DNA from: Marinobacterium iners DSM 11526
GTDB taxonomy: Bacteria; Pseudomonadota; Gammaproteobacteria; Pseudomonadales; Balneatricaceae
Reading direction: 5' to 3'
NCBI RefSeq assembly: GCF_900107855.1
Contig: NZ_FNRJ01000017.1
Coordinates: forward strand, 1 to 64,000
Length of the DNA: 64,000 nucleotides
The notes beneath the pieces were generated by a model. That model worked only from the letters and a program-made list of their open reading frames with translations. It was not told the DNA's origin and ran no database searches. Below are positions 9,862-18,244 of this stretch, one piece after another (position 1 is the first letter of the stretch; the number at the start of each line of letters is the position of its first letter). The translations under genes were made by a program, and so were the position numbers.

Positions 9862-10461
9862 ATGGCGGGCGATATTGTACTGCTGGCAGCCGCCCTGTTC
9901 AGTGCGGTACTGATGTTCCGCCAGACGGAAGACACGTCTGAAGAGCAGAGTCTGTTGTTGAAAGTGAGCTGCCTCGCACTAGTGTTTGTGGCTCTGGCCG
10001 CACTGGGCCGCCTGACACTCACTGACAGCGGGCAGGATATCGAAACGCTGCAGCGCATGCTGGACAACTTGGCACTGTATGCTGCCCTGCCCCTGCTGGC
10101 CACCGTCATGGCAGGACAGGCGATGCAGTGGCACTGGTCCAGAGCGGGCTGGGGAAGATGGCTGCTGGGACTGTTTGCTCTGTTTGAACTGTGCCGACGC
10201 ATAGGGCTTGGCGAGGCCTACACACTGGCGATGGGCATCGCCATCAGCCTTGTGCTGCTGGGTGCCGCCCTGCGCCTGCACGGCACCTTTGCACGACTGG
10301 CCTCAGCAGGCAGCGGGCTGCTGCTGGCGGTTGCCGTGTGCAGTCCGCTTCTGCCGGTGCCCCCGTTACCAGCCTTTGTGCTCAGCTCAGCACTGGCAGC
10401 GGCCCTGCCTCTGTTTGCCTTTGCCCTGTTGAGCCAGGTCAAACAGCCGTCGCCTCAATAG
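9862..10461 (+). CDS. Small polytopic membrane protein, unknown
   Basis: I do not recognise this 199-residue protein. It starts 3 bp after hemL stops, so it is probably co-transcribed. The sequence is mostly hydrophobic with about six or seven likely membrane segments (for example IVLLAAALFSAVLMF, CLALVFVALAALG, YAALPLLATVMAG, AISLVLLGAAL, GLLLAVAVC, LAAALPLFAFALLS). One polar stretch (residues 50-70, LTDSGQDIETLQRMLDN) could form a loop. Its 3' end overlaps the convergent lipoprotein gene by 7 bp. No function is proposed. Confidence 0.75.
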   Translation: MAGDIVLLAAALFSAVLMFRQTEDTSEEQSLLLKVSCLALVFVALAALGRLTLTDSGQDIETLQRMLDNLALYAALPLLATVMAGQAMQWHWSRAGWGRWLLGLFALFELCRRIGLGEAYTLAMGIAISLVLLGAALRLHGTFARLASAGSGLLLAVAVCSPLLPVPPLPAFVLSSALAAALPLFAFALLSQVKQPSPQ

Positions 10462-11033
10462 GCGGCGGCTCGCTGGCCCGCTTCAGCCGCACCTGCACTG
10501 TTACCTCCTTCATTGCGAATTTCGGCAACCAGCGTCCATAAACGGCGCAGGGCGCTGTCCTGCCCGGAAGCGATGCTGATTCCCTTCAAAGCAACCTGTT
10601 CCGCTTGCAAAAACTGCCCCTGTCGACGCTGCACATCCGCCAGCTGGATATAGACCTCAGGGTCACGCGGGGCGATACGCAGGGCGCGCTCCAATCGACT
10701 CTGGGCCGTGCGCAAATCGCCACTGCCGGTATCGCTGCGGGCATTTTCCAGCAAGGCAACAACCGCTGGGCTCTGTGGCTGTACCGGCAGCGTTTCAGTG
10801 ATCGCCTGACCGGACATGGGCTGCGGTGCTTCACGCTGGGCACGTATCACCGGCGCTTCACCCACCGGAATCACCTGCACCCCCGGGGTTTCCTCAACCG
10901 GAACCACACTGCCAGGCGGCTCTGCAGCGGGAGCGCGCGCCCCCCTATCCTCTACAGGCGCACGATAGGGATTGGGGCCTGCACAGCCGGCAAGCAGAGC
11001 AGCAAATGCTGCCATCAAACAGATTTTTTTCAT
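10455..11033 (-). CDS. TPR lipoprotein, possible PBP1b activator (LpoP-like)
   Basis: A 192-residue predicted lipoprotein: signal MKKICLMAAFAALLAGC with lipobox LAGC (lipidated Cys17), then a Pro/Val-rich linker of about 60 residues, then one or two TPR-like units (LRTAQSRLERALRIAPRDPEVYIQLADVQRRQGQFLQAEQVALKGI). It begins 15 bp downstream of mrcB on the same strand. In Pseudomonas aeruginosa the outer-membrane TPR lipoprotein LpoP, encoded beside ponB, activates PBP1b. Layout, linker and TPR content agree, so I infer the same role, though sequence orthology was not tested. Confidence 0.75.
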   Translation of the reverse strand: MKKICLMAAFAALLAGCAGPNPYRAPVEDRGARAPAAEPPGSVVPVEETPGVQVIPVGEAPVIRAQREAPQPMSGQAITETLPVQPQSPAVVALLENARSDTGSGDLRTAQSRLERALRIAPRDPEVYIQLADVQRRQGQFLQAEQVALKGISIASGQDSALRRLWTLVAEIRNEGGNSAGAAEAGQRAAAY

Positions 11034-11048
11034 CCTGTCCTTCTTTGA

Positions 11049-13382
11049 TCAGTTAAACCAGTTGCGGAACCAGTCAAGTGAGCGGTTAATCGGATTATGC
11101 TGACCGCAATCGACGCTTTGTTCTGGTGCTGTGCCCTTCAGGAACGGCAGCTGACGAGACCCCTCACAGCGCTCATCCGAGCGCAGACCTGTAGCCTCAT
11201 CGATCCAGACATACTCAACACCGGCAGGGCGAGTTGCGATAAACGGTTCCGGACGTTCGCGTCGCATCAGCTCGGTCCAGACCCGCAGGGCTCCACTCGA
11301 TCCGGTGAACGGCAGTGACGTATTATCATCACGCCCCAGCCAGACCACTGCAAGCCGATCACCCGTAAAACCAGCAAACCAACTGTCGCGCTGGTCGTTC
11401 GAGGTACCGGTCTTGCCGGCCACGTTCAGATTCGCCGGCAGAGTATTGTATACGCTGCGTGCCGTACCTTCGCGCGCAACCTCCTGCAAGGCATACTGCA
11501 TCAGATGTACAATTTCCGGCTTGACCTGCTGTTTCAATGTAAACGGATAACGTGACAACTCTTTGCCTTCGGCATCGGTCACCCGGCGTATCACTCGCAA
11601 AGGCATCTTGAAGCCATTCGCCGCGATAGTCTGATAGATACTGGCCAGTTCCAGTGGCGAGAGCGCCTGCGCACCCAGGAGCAGAGAGGGAAAAGACTTG
11701 AGTTCGCGCTCGGCACCAAGACGCTCCAGCATGTCAATCACGCGCCCCAGCCCAACCTCCATACCCAAACGAGCGGTGGACTGATTATAGGAAAGCGCCA
11801 GTGAACGGTGCAACGGCACCACCCCGTGACTGCGGCGATCAAAATTCTGCGGCTGCCACAGAGATCCATCTGGCTGCTTCAGCTCAAAAGGCTCATCTTG
11901 CAGCGGCGTTGCCAGTGTATAGCCCTGCTCCAGCGCCGCCAGATATACCGCAGGCTTTACCAAAGAGCCGATTGGACGCAGCGCATCCAGCGCACGGTTG
12001 AAGCCTTCGTAGCGTGTTTCACGCCCACCAATCAGCGCCAGCACTTCACCTGTCTGAGGATCCGTTACCACCATGCTGGCCTCAAGTCCGGCAGCCTTAT
12101 TGCCATAGCGCTGCTCCAGCTGCTTCAGGCTCTGTTCCAGAGCCGCCTCGGCACGGGTTTGTACCAGCGGGTCAAGGGTCGTGAAGATGCGCAGCCCTTC
12201 CGTTGCCAGATCATCATCGCGATACTCTTCCCTCAACTTGCGCTTGACGAGATCAAGATAAGCGGGATACATCCCCTTGTGCAGGCTGCGTTGCTGTACC
12301 ACGCCCAGCGTCCGGCCTTGGGCTTCATCATATTCCGCCCGGCTGATGTGGCGCTGTTCAAACAGCATTTTCAGCACCAGGTTGCGGCGCTCAAGCGCGC
12401 GTTCTGGATGGCGACGCGGATCATACCAGGATGGGCCTTTCACCATCCCAACCAACAATGCCACCTGATGCAACTCCAGCTCGGTAATCGGTCGAGCAAA
12501 GAAGTACTGACTGGCCAGCCCAAAGCCGTGAATCGCGCGACTACCGGACTGCCCCAGATACACTTCATTCAGATAGGCTTCAAGAATTTCTTCCTTGGAA
12601 TAGTGCAGTTCCAGCAGTACCGCCATCGGCAGCTCCAGCAGCTTGCGACTCAGGGTACGGTCCGAGGTTAGGTAGAAGTTCTTTATCAGCTGCTGGGTCA
12701 ACGTACTGCCGCCCTGGGCAAAACGACCGGCACGGATATTGACCCACATGGCACGGGCGATTCCCTTGAGCGAAACGCCGTGGTGTTCATAGAACGCCCG
12801 GTCTTCGACCGTGACCAGGGCTTGCGCAAGATGAGAGGGGGCCTGCTCCAGCTTGATCAGGTCACGATCTTCATTGGAGCGAGGGTAAATACCACCGATC
12901 AGAATCGGCTCCAGCCGCACCAGCGGCAGTTGCTGTCCACCCTGAGCCCGGATGGATTCAAGCCGATCACCGGAGAAACTCAGCAGCATGTTATGCGATG
13001 GCTCAGCCCCATCAGGAAAATTGAAACCTCGACTGTGAATACGCGCCCTGCTACTTGCCCATTCGACACTTCCCGGCCGGCTGGCCTGGCGCTCAAAGCG
13101 ATACCCCAGCGCTCTGAGTTCCTGTTTGAGCTCATCCATGGCCAGTTTCTGTCCGGGGTACAGCTCCAGCGGTCGTGCATATACTTTTGCCGGCAGTGCC
13201 CAGCGTTTGCCTTCAAACTTGCTGCGCACCTGGGCATCCAGATAGATCAGGCCAACGCCGGCGATAACCGACAAAACCACACCCAGTTTGAGCAGCCATC
13301 CCAACAGGCGGCGCAGACGAGAGGGTCGTTTTGCCTGACGGGAGGCAGATCGTTTTGCGGTGGTGGTTCTCTTTTTAGTCAT
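11049..13382 (-). CDS. mrcB: Penicillin-binding protein 1B
   Basis: Bifunctional class A PBP that polymerises and cross-links peptidoglycan. The 777 residues show a basic cytoplasmic tail, one membrane anchor (LLKLGVVLSVIAGVGLIYLDA), a UB2H-like region, the GT51 glycosyltransferase motifs VEDRAFYEHHGVSLKGIARA and GGSTLTQQLIKNFYL, and the transpeptidase motifs SLVK (in RPIGSLVKPAVYL, catalytic Ser), SYN (in LSYNQSTARLG) and KTGTS. Everything needed for both activities is present. The TPR lipoprotein gene follows 15 bp downstream. A perfect TATAAT lies at 13391-13396 on the opposite strand, probably serving the divergent kinase gene. Confidence 0.97.
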   Translation of the reverse strand: MTKKRTTTAKRSASRQAKRPSRLRRLLGWLLKLGVVLSVIAGVGLIYLDAQVRSKFEGKRWALPAKVYARPLELYPGQKLAMDELKQELRALGYRFERQASRPGSVEWASSRARIHSRGFNFPDGAEPSHNMLLSFSGDRLESIRAQGGQQLPLVRLEPILIGGIYPRSNEDRDLIKLEQAPSHLAQALVTVEDRAFYEHHGVSLKGIARAMWVNIRAGRFAQGGSTLTQQLIKNFYLTSDRTLSRKLLELPMAVLLELHYSKEEILEAYLNEVYLGQSGSRAIHGFGLASQYFFARPITELELHQVALLVGMVKGPSWYDPRRHPERALERRNLVLKMLFEQRHISRAEYDEAQGRTLGVVQQRSLHKGMYPAYLDLVKRKLREEYRDDDLATEGLRIFTTLDPLVQTRAEAALEQSLKQLEQRYGNKAAGLEASMVVTDPQTGEVLALIGGRETRYEGFNRALDALRPIGSLVKPAVYLAALEQGYTLATPLQDEPFELKQPDGSLWQPQNFDRRSHGVVPLHRSLALSYNQSTARLGMEVGLGRVIDMLERLGAERELKSFPSLLLGAQALSPLELASIYQTIAANGFKMPLRVIRRVTDAEGKELSRYPFTLKQQVKPEIVHLMQYALQEVAREGTARSVYNTLPANLNVAGKTGTSNDQRDSWFAGFTGDRLAVVWLGRDDNTSLPFTGSSGALRVWTELMRRERPEPFIATRPAGVEYVWIDEATGLRSDERCEGSRQLPFLKGTAPEQSVDCGQHNPINRSLDWFRNWFN

Positions 13383-13428
13383 CGCGTCAGTATAATCTTA
13401 TGCCATCGCTGACAACAGCAGGAGTCTC

Positions 13429-14958
13429 ATGTTACCCAAACTGATACAGTCACTGAGCGAGCCCGGGCATTATCCTCACCCGACCGGCCCGATCCGAGTG
13501 ATTGAAACACACATCTCCTGGCTGCTGCTCACAGGCGAGTTTGCCTACAAAATCAAGAAGCCGGTCAACTTCGGCTTTCTTGACTTCACCACGCTTGAGC
13601 AGCGACGCCACTGCTGTGAAGAGGAACTGCGTCTAAACCAGCGCCTTGCACCGGATATCTACATCGATGTGGTTCCAATTGGAGGCTCTTGCACAGAACC
13701 CAAGCTGGGAGCCAGCGAGGAGATTATCGAATACGCGGTCCGAATGTATCAGTTCGATCCTGAACTTCGGCTTGACCGCCTGCTGCAGCGACAGCTGTTT
13801 GAAAGCCACTGGATCGACCTTTTGGCCGAGCAGATTGCAGAATTCCACCAAAAAATCCCGATCGTGGCTCAGGACAGCCCCTGGGGTGAGCCTGATACAC
13901 TGTGGGAGGTCGTGGCTGACAACTTCCGCCATATCCCGCCTGATCATCTCGATACCGACGACTGGAGCCTGCTGCAGCGTCTGTCTGCACAGATCGCACA
14001 ACAGTTCCGTGCACTGGAAGACAGGCTCAGGCAGCGCAAACGCGAGGGGCATGTCCGCGAATGCCACGGCGACCTGCACTTGGCCAACATAAACCTGTTT
14101 CACGATCAGCTGCGTCTGTTTGACTGTATTGAGTTCAATCTGGAGTTTCGCTGGATAGACACGATCTCCGATCTGGCGTTTCTGTTGATGGATTTGGAGG
14201 CCAACCAGCAATTCCGTTGGGCCAACCGCTGCCTTAACCGCTACCTGGAGCTGACCGGCGACTACTCCAGCCTGCCACTGCTGAATTTTTTCAAGGCCTA
14301 CCGCTCCATGGTGCGCGCGAAGGTTGCAATGCTTGGGCTGGAGCCCGACCTTGAGACCTGCCGTCACTATCTGCAATTGACAGCCCACTACTGTCGAGAA
14401 CGCAGCCCTACCGTATTCCTGATGCACGGGGTCAGCGGCAGCGGCAAAAGCTATTTGAGCGAACGCCTTGCAGAAGCGGTCGGCGTCATACGCATTCGGT
14501 CTGACGTCGAACGCAAACGCATCTACCGTGAGCTATCCCTGCAAGGCCATTCACTGGCACTGTATGGGGCCGAAATGAACACGCGGACCTTTCAGTATCT
14601 GCATGACACAACGGCTCAGGCATTGAAGGCCGGATACTCCGTGGTGGTTGATGCCACGTTCATTCGACAGCGCACCCGCAATGCCTACGTCGAGCTCGCA
14701 AAGAACCTCGGCATCCCGGTGAGAATTATCAGCTGCCACTGCGAACTCAACCTGATTGAGGCGCGTCTGAAACGACGTGAAGCGGAAGGCCGCGACCCTT
14801 CCGATGCCGATGTCAGCGTCATGCGCGAACAGATGAAAGTACAGCAACCCCTGACCAGCGAAGAGCAGCTGATCACATTGCCGGTGGACACCCGCGATGA
14901 TGAAGCGATCGAACAGCTGATGGCGCAGCTGCGCGCACAACGTCTGATCACTGACTGA
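13429..14958 (+). CDS. Two-domain kinase: APH-like domain plus P-loop kinase
   Basis: Uncharacterised 509-residue protein. The N-terminal half resembles aminoglycoside phosphotransferase/choline-kinase folds: AYKIKKPVNFGFLDF supplies a lysine, ECHGDLHLANINLF (His213 region) is a Brenner-type catalytic loop, and LFDCIEFN provides a metal Asp. The C-terminal half is a P-loop kinase with Walker A GVSGSGKS (334-341), then VVVDATFIRQRTR and a lid-like region of the AAA_33/zeta-toxin type. Proteins of this architecture are widespread in proteobacteria but their substrate is unknown to me. A TATAAT at 13391 precedes the ATG closely. It stands between mrcB and a Rieske gene. Confidence 0.85.
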   Translation: MLPKLIQSLSEPGHYPHPTGPIRVIETHISWLLLTGEFAYKIKKPVNFGFLDFTTLEQRRHCCEEELRLNQRLAPDIYIDVVPIGGSCTEPKLGASEEIIEYAVRMYQFDPELRLDRLLQRQLFESHWIDLLAEQIAEFHQKIPIVAQDSPWGEPDTLWEVVADNFRHIPPDHLDTDDWSLLQRLSAQIAQQFRALEDRLRQRKREGHVRECHGDLHLANINLFHDQLRLFDCIEFNLEFRWIDTISDLAFLLMDLEANQQFRWANRCLNRYLELTGDYSSLPLLNFFKAYRSMVRAKVAMLGLEPDLETCRHYLQLTAHYCRERSPTVFLMHGVSGSGKSYLSERLAEAVGVIRIRSDVERKRIYRELSLQGHSLALYGAEMNTRTFQYLHDTTAQALKAGYSVVVDATFIRQRTRNAYVELAKNLGIPVRIISCHCELNLIEARLKRREAEGRDPSDADVSVMREQMKVQQPLTSEEQLITLPVDTRDDEAIEQLMAQLRAQRLITD

Positions 14959-14982
14959 CACCAACCGAAAGGCTGCTATCCC

Positions 14983-15303
14983 TTGAAACTGTGCACACTC
15001 GATGAATTACAGCTCAACAGCCCGCGGGGGTTTGATCTTGAGGATGGCACCGCTCTGTTGCTGATCCGACGCGGTGAGAGTGTTGTTGCCTGGCGCAACA
15101 GCTGTCCGCATCGTGGCATCCGATTGGAGTGGCAACCGAACCAGTTCCTCGACTACGAGAAACAGTTCATCCAGTGTGCCACCCACGGTGCTCTGTTCGG
15201 TATTGACGACGGCATCTGTATCGCGGGCCCCTGCCCCGGCGAGCAACTGGAAGCGTTGCCCGTCGAGGTCCGCGATGGCGAGGTGTGGCTTACGCGCGAC
15301 TGA
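14983..15303 (+). CDS. Small Rieske [2Fe-2S] protein
   Basis: A 106-residue stand-alone Rieske domain. Cluster ligands are visible as CPHRG (Cys, His) and CATHGALF (Cys, His), the C-x-H...C-x2-H pattern; the lone domain resembles NirD/ferredoxin subunits of oxygenases. The start is TTG at 14983 with GAAAGG ten bases upstream; no in-frame ATG precedes the first strand of the domain. It lies 24 bp after the two-domain kinase, so the pair may share a transcript. No oxygenase partner is nearby. Its end overlaps the convergent aminotransferase by 14 bp. Confidence 0.88.
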   Translation: MKLCTLDELQLNSPRGFDLEDGTALLLIRRGESVVAWRNSCPHRGIRLEWQPNQFLDYEKQFIQCATHGALFGIDDGICIAGPCPGEQLEALPVEVRDGEVWLTRD

Positions 15304-16462
15304 TCCGCTGCTGCAGGCGCTCCAGCGCCAGTTCGATCCTATCCAGCCCCGTGGTATAGGAGAAGCGAATATGTCGCTCAGGCCGGTTATGACCAAAATC
15401 GGCCCCTGGTGTCACCGCGACATAATCCTCCTCCAGAAGCGACCAGCAGAAGGCAAAGCTGTCATCGGTCAGGTGAGAAGCATCGGCATAGACATAGAAA
15501 GCACCCTCCGGCATGCGAGGAATACCAAAGCCCAGCTCCCTTAACCCAGCCACAAGCCGATCACGACGTAACGCAAACGCCTGTCGGCGCTGTTCCAGTA
15601 TCTCGATCGTGGCCGGCTCAAACGCGGCCAGCGCGGCATACTGTGACAGCGTTGCCGGCGAGATGAACAGGTTTTGGGCAATCTTTTCCATCTCAGCAAC
15701 GGCCTCTTCCGGTGCCACCAGCCAACCCAGGCGCCAGCCGGTCATGCCGAAATACTTGGAGAAGCTGTTCAGCACCAGCGCATCCGGTGCCACACCCAAC
15801 ACAGTGTCCGCATCAAAGCCATAGGTGAGACCATGATAGATCTCATCCACGATCAGCGAGCCGCCACATTGGCGCACCTGATCCGCAATGGCGCGCAGAT
15901 GATCCGTTGGTACAACCGACCCGGTAGGGTTTGATGGGGACGCCAGCAACACCCCTGCCGTATCGTCGGCCCAGTGTTGCTCCACCAGATCCGCATTCAA
16001 CTGATAGTTCAGCTCCGGTCCCACCGGCACCAACTGCCCACGTGCTTCCAGCAGGCGTAGAAACTGACGATTGCAGGGGTAGCCCGGATCCGCCAGCATG
16101 AAACGACTGCCAGGCGCCGCCAGCAACGAGAACGCCAGCAAAAGAGCTCCAGAAGCACCGGCCGTAACCAACACCTGGCGCGGACTGATGTTGACGCCAT
16201 AGCGCCGCTGGTAAAAATCCGCGATAGCTTCACGCAGCGGCATGATGCCACCTGCCGGGGTATAACGCGTATGCCCTGCATCCATGGCTCGACGTGCAGC
16301 CTGCATGATTGGCTCTGCTGTGGGAAAGTCGGGCTCCCCGGCCTCCATATGCACCACATCCCTGCCCTCGGCATCCAGCTCGGCTGCACGCTTGAGCAGA
16401 TCCATCACCTTGAACGAATCAATCTCGCGTGCCCGTGCAGTCCAGTCCGATATCATCTTCAC
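15290..16462 (-). CDS. Class I/II pyridoxal-phosphate aminotransferase
   Basis: Fold type I aminotransferase of the AspB/AlaA-like group, 390 residues. It has MEAGEPDFPTAEPI, TAGASGALLLAFSLLAAPG, SPSNPTGSVVP, IVDEIYHGLTYG and the PLP lysine in NSFSKYFGMTGWRLGW, with the substrate-binding Arg in HIRFSYTT near the C-terminus. The substrate cannot be told from sequence alone. An in-frame ATG two codons downstream is an equally possible start. Confidence 0.92.
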   Translation of the reverse strand: MKMISDWTARAREIDSFKVMDLLKRAAELDAEGRDVVHMEAGEPDFPTAEPIMQAARRAMDAGHTRYTPAGGIMPLREAIADFYQRRYGVNISPRQVLVTAGASGALLLAFSLLAAPGSRFMLADPGYPCNRQFLRLLEARGQLVPVGPELNYQLNADLVEQHWADDTAGVLLASPSNPTGSVVPTDHLRAIADQVRQCGGSLIVDEIYHGLTYGFDADTVLGVAPDALVLNSFSKYFGMTGWRLGWLVAPEEAVAEMEKIAQNLFISPATLSQYAALAAFEPATIEILEQRRQAFALRRDRLVAGLRELGFGIPRMPEGAFYVYADASHLTDDSFAFCWSLLEEDYVAVTPGADFGHNRPERHIRFSYTTGLDRIELALERLQQRISRA

Positions 16463-16696
16463 TCCTCCGATCCAGATAAGCGCCTCAGTATATCCGACAA
16501 CACCTGTTGCAAGCCTCTGTTGCAGCGGGTGAAATCAATCGCGATGGCAAAAAGGCCAAACAGGTCTAGCCTAAAGACTGGGGTTCTGGTACTTTCACCG
16601 GCTTTTAAAGCACCATAGTGTTCCCATATCAGGGCGCCAGGCCGGAGCAATCGGGCTTTCCATGGTCTGAGCCCCCAATGACGTGAGGCTGCGCCC

Positions 16697-17128
16697 ATGC
16701 CTAAAACAACAGATACCAAGTTCATGCACTTCGAACCTTACCCGCTGGATAACGGCGAAGAATACATGAACGAAGCGCAGAAAGAGCATTTCCGCAAGAT
16801 TCTTCTTGGCTGGAAACGCGAGCTGATGGAGGAAGTCGACAGCACCATCACACATCTCAAGGAAGAAGCCTCCAACTTTGCTGACCCAAGCGACCGCGCC
16901 AGTCAGGAAGAGGAATTCAGCCTTGAACTGCGCACCCGTGACCGCGAGCGCAAACTGATTCGCAAAATCGACGAAGCGCTTGAGAGCATCGACTCCGATG
17001 ACTACGGCTACTGCGAGGCCTGCGGTGTCGAGATCGGCATCCGCCGTCTTGAAGCACGCCCGACGGCCACTCTATGCATCGATTGCAAGACGCTGGCTGA
17101 AATCAAGGAAAAGCAGCTCGGCCGCTGA
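16697..17128 (+). CDS. dksA: RNA polymerase-binding transcription factor DksA
   Basis: Binds the RNA polymerase secondary channel and works with ppGpp on rRNA and amino-acid promoters. The 143-residue protein has a coiled coil with the tip motif DPSDRAS (the two acidic residues of DxxDxA) and the C4 zinc finger CEACG...CIDCK. Its presumed targets, stringent rrn promoters, are in the same window (260-483). The next genes are gluQ and cbrAB, the same order as in Pseudomonas. Confidence 0.97.
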   Translation: MPKTTDTKFMHFEPYPLDNGEEYMNEAQKEHFRKILLGWKRELMEEVDSTITHLKEEASNFADPSDRASQEEEFSLELRTRDRERKLIRKIDEALESIDSDDYGYCEACGVEIGIRRLEARPTATLCIDCKTLAEIKEKQLGR

Positions 17129-17183
17129 GCCCGCGCGTCGGGGCCTCTGGCCCCCGACTCCCGCCTGACATCGAGCCCTCACC

Positions 17184-18068
17184 TTGAGTTGCATCGGACG
17201 TTTTGCCCCGTCACCGACCGGCCCACTCCATTTCGGCTCTCTGCTTGCCGCACTGGCAAGTTATCTTGATATGCGTTCGCGCAATGGCGAGTGGCTGCTG
17301 CGGATAGAAGATCTTGACCCGCCACGCGAACAGCCCGGTGCGGTCGATTCGATTCTGCACACCCTTGACGCCTTCGGCCTGCACTGGGATGGCCCTGTGA
17401 TATACCAAAGCACGCGGCTGAAGTGCTATCAGGACGCACTGGAGCAGTTACTGGACCAAGGCACTGCCTATCGCTGCAGCTGCAGTCGCAAGCAGCTCAG
17501 AACCAGAGGCGTGACGGGCTTGTATGATGGCCACTGCCGGCGTCATCCGCCATCCGCCTCTGCCAGCTGCGCCGTTCGGGTGATTCACCCACAGGCAGAG
17601 CAACAGTTTCATGACCGCATCCAGGGTTTCAGAACGTACGACTGGCAGAATGATCGCGGGGATTTTGTCGTGTTTCGCCGTGATGGACTGTTTGCCTATC
17701 AGCTGGCCGTCGTCGTTGATGACGCGGCCGCAGGTGTAACCGACATTGTGCGAGGAAGCGACCTGATCGACGAAACACCGCACCAGATCGCGCTGCAAAC
17801 CCTGCTTGGCTATTCGACACCCCAGTACGCGCATATACCCGTGATCACAAACCCGGCCGGGCAGAAGCTGAGCAAACAGAACCTAGCACCGGCGATCGAC
17901 CCTGGCCAACGCCAACAACTGCTGCTGCGCGCGCTGTCACTTCTCGGCCAGAAGCCACCCGCCGACCTGGCAACAGCCAGTCGAGATGAGTTGCTCTCGT
18001 GGGCCATCACGCACTGGAACATCACTGCAGTTCCCGGCACACTGAGCCTGTGTGAACCCGAGACCTGA
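17184..18068 (+). CDS. gluQ: Glutamyl-Q tRNA(Asp) synthetase
   Basis: Attaches glutamate to the queuosine base at the wobble position of tRNA-Asp; a truncated GluRS paralogue without an anticodon-binding domain. It has GRFAPSPTGPLHFGSLLAALASYLDM (HFGS as the HIGH-like motif), the zinc-type cluster CSCSRKQL...YDGHCRRH, and KLSKQNLAP in place of KMSKS. 294 residues is normal. The start appears to be TTG at 17184 directly before SCIGRFAPSP; the ATG at 17271 would remove the active site. dksA-gluQ adjacency is typical of gammaproteobacteria. Confidence 0.95.
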   Translation: MSCIGRFAPSPTGPLHFGSLLAALASYLDMRSRNGEWLLRIEDLDPPREQPGAVDSILHTLDAFGLHWDGPVIYQSTRLKCYQDALEQLLDQGTAYRCSCSRKQLRTRGVTGLYDGHCRRHPPSASASCAVRVIHPQAEQQFHDRIQGFRTYDWQNDRGDFVVFRRDGLFAYQLAVVVDDAAAGVTDIVRGSDLIDETPHQIALQTLLGYSTPQYAHIPVITNPAGQKLSKQNLAPAIDPGQRQQLLLRALSLLGQKPPADLATASRDELLSWAITHWNITAVPGTLSLCEPET

Positions 18069-18070
18069 AT

Positions 18071-18244
18071 ATGTATCTGCATCGCCTACTGCTGCTTCTG
18101 TTGCTGGCCACTCTGCTGCTGCCGGGACTGGTCGAGCTGTGGCTATTCCACAGCGGCCACTGGCTGATGCCTTTTCTGATCTGGGCGCTGCTGATCCTGC
18201 TGGCAGCGACCGCCGAATGGCGCCACCGTCACCATGAACTTTGA
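18071..18244 (+). CDS. cbrX: CbrX-like small membrane protein upstream of cbrA
   Basis: A 57-residue ORF starting at ATG 18071, two bases after the gluQ stop, and ending at TGA 18242-18244, eleven bases inside cbrA. It has two hydrophobic stretches (LLLLLLLATLLLPGLVELWLF and WLMPFLIWALLILLAA) joined by HSGH and ends in a His/Arg-rich tail, EWRHRHHEL. In Pseudomonas a small ORF (cbrX) stands at exactly this place and is translationally coupled to cbrA. Position, size and the overlap point to the same element here. Its biochemical role is unknown to me. Confidence 0.82.
   Translation: MYLHRLLLLLLLATLLLPGLVELWLFHSGHWLMPFLIWALLILLAATAEWRHRHHEL

Noticed and set aside
11808..12671. A 287-codon plus-strand frame opposite mrcB.
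   Set aside because: Lies wholly inside the transpeptidase and glycosyltransferase domains of PBP1b and shows no independent signals.
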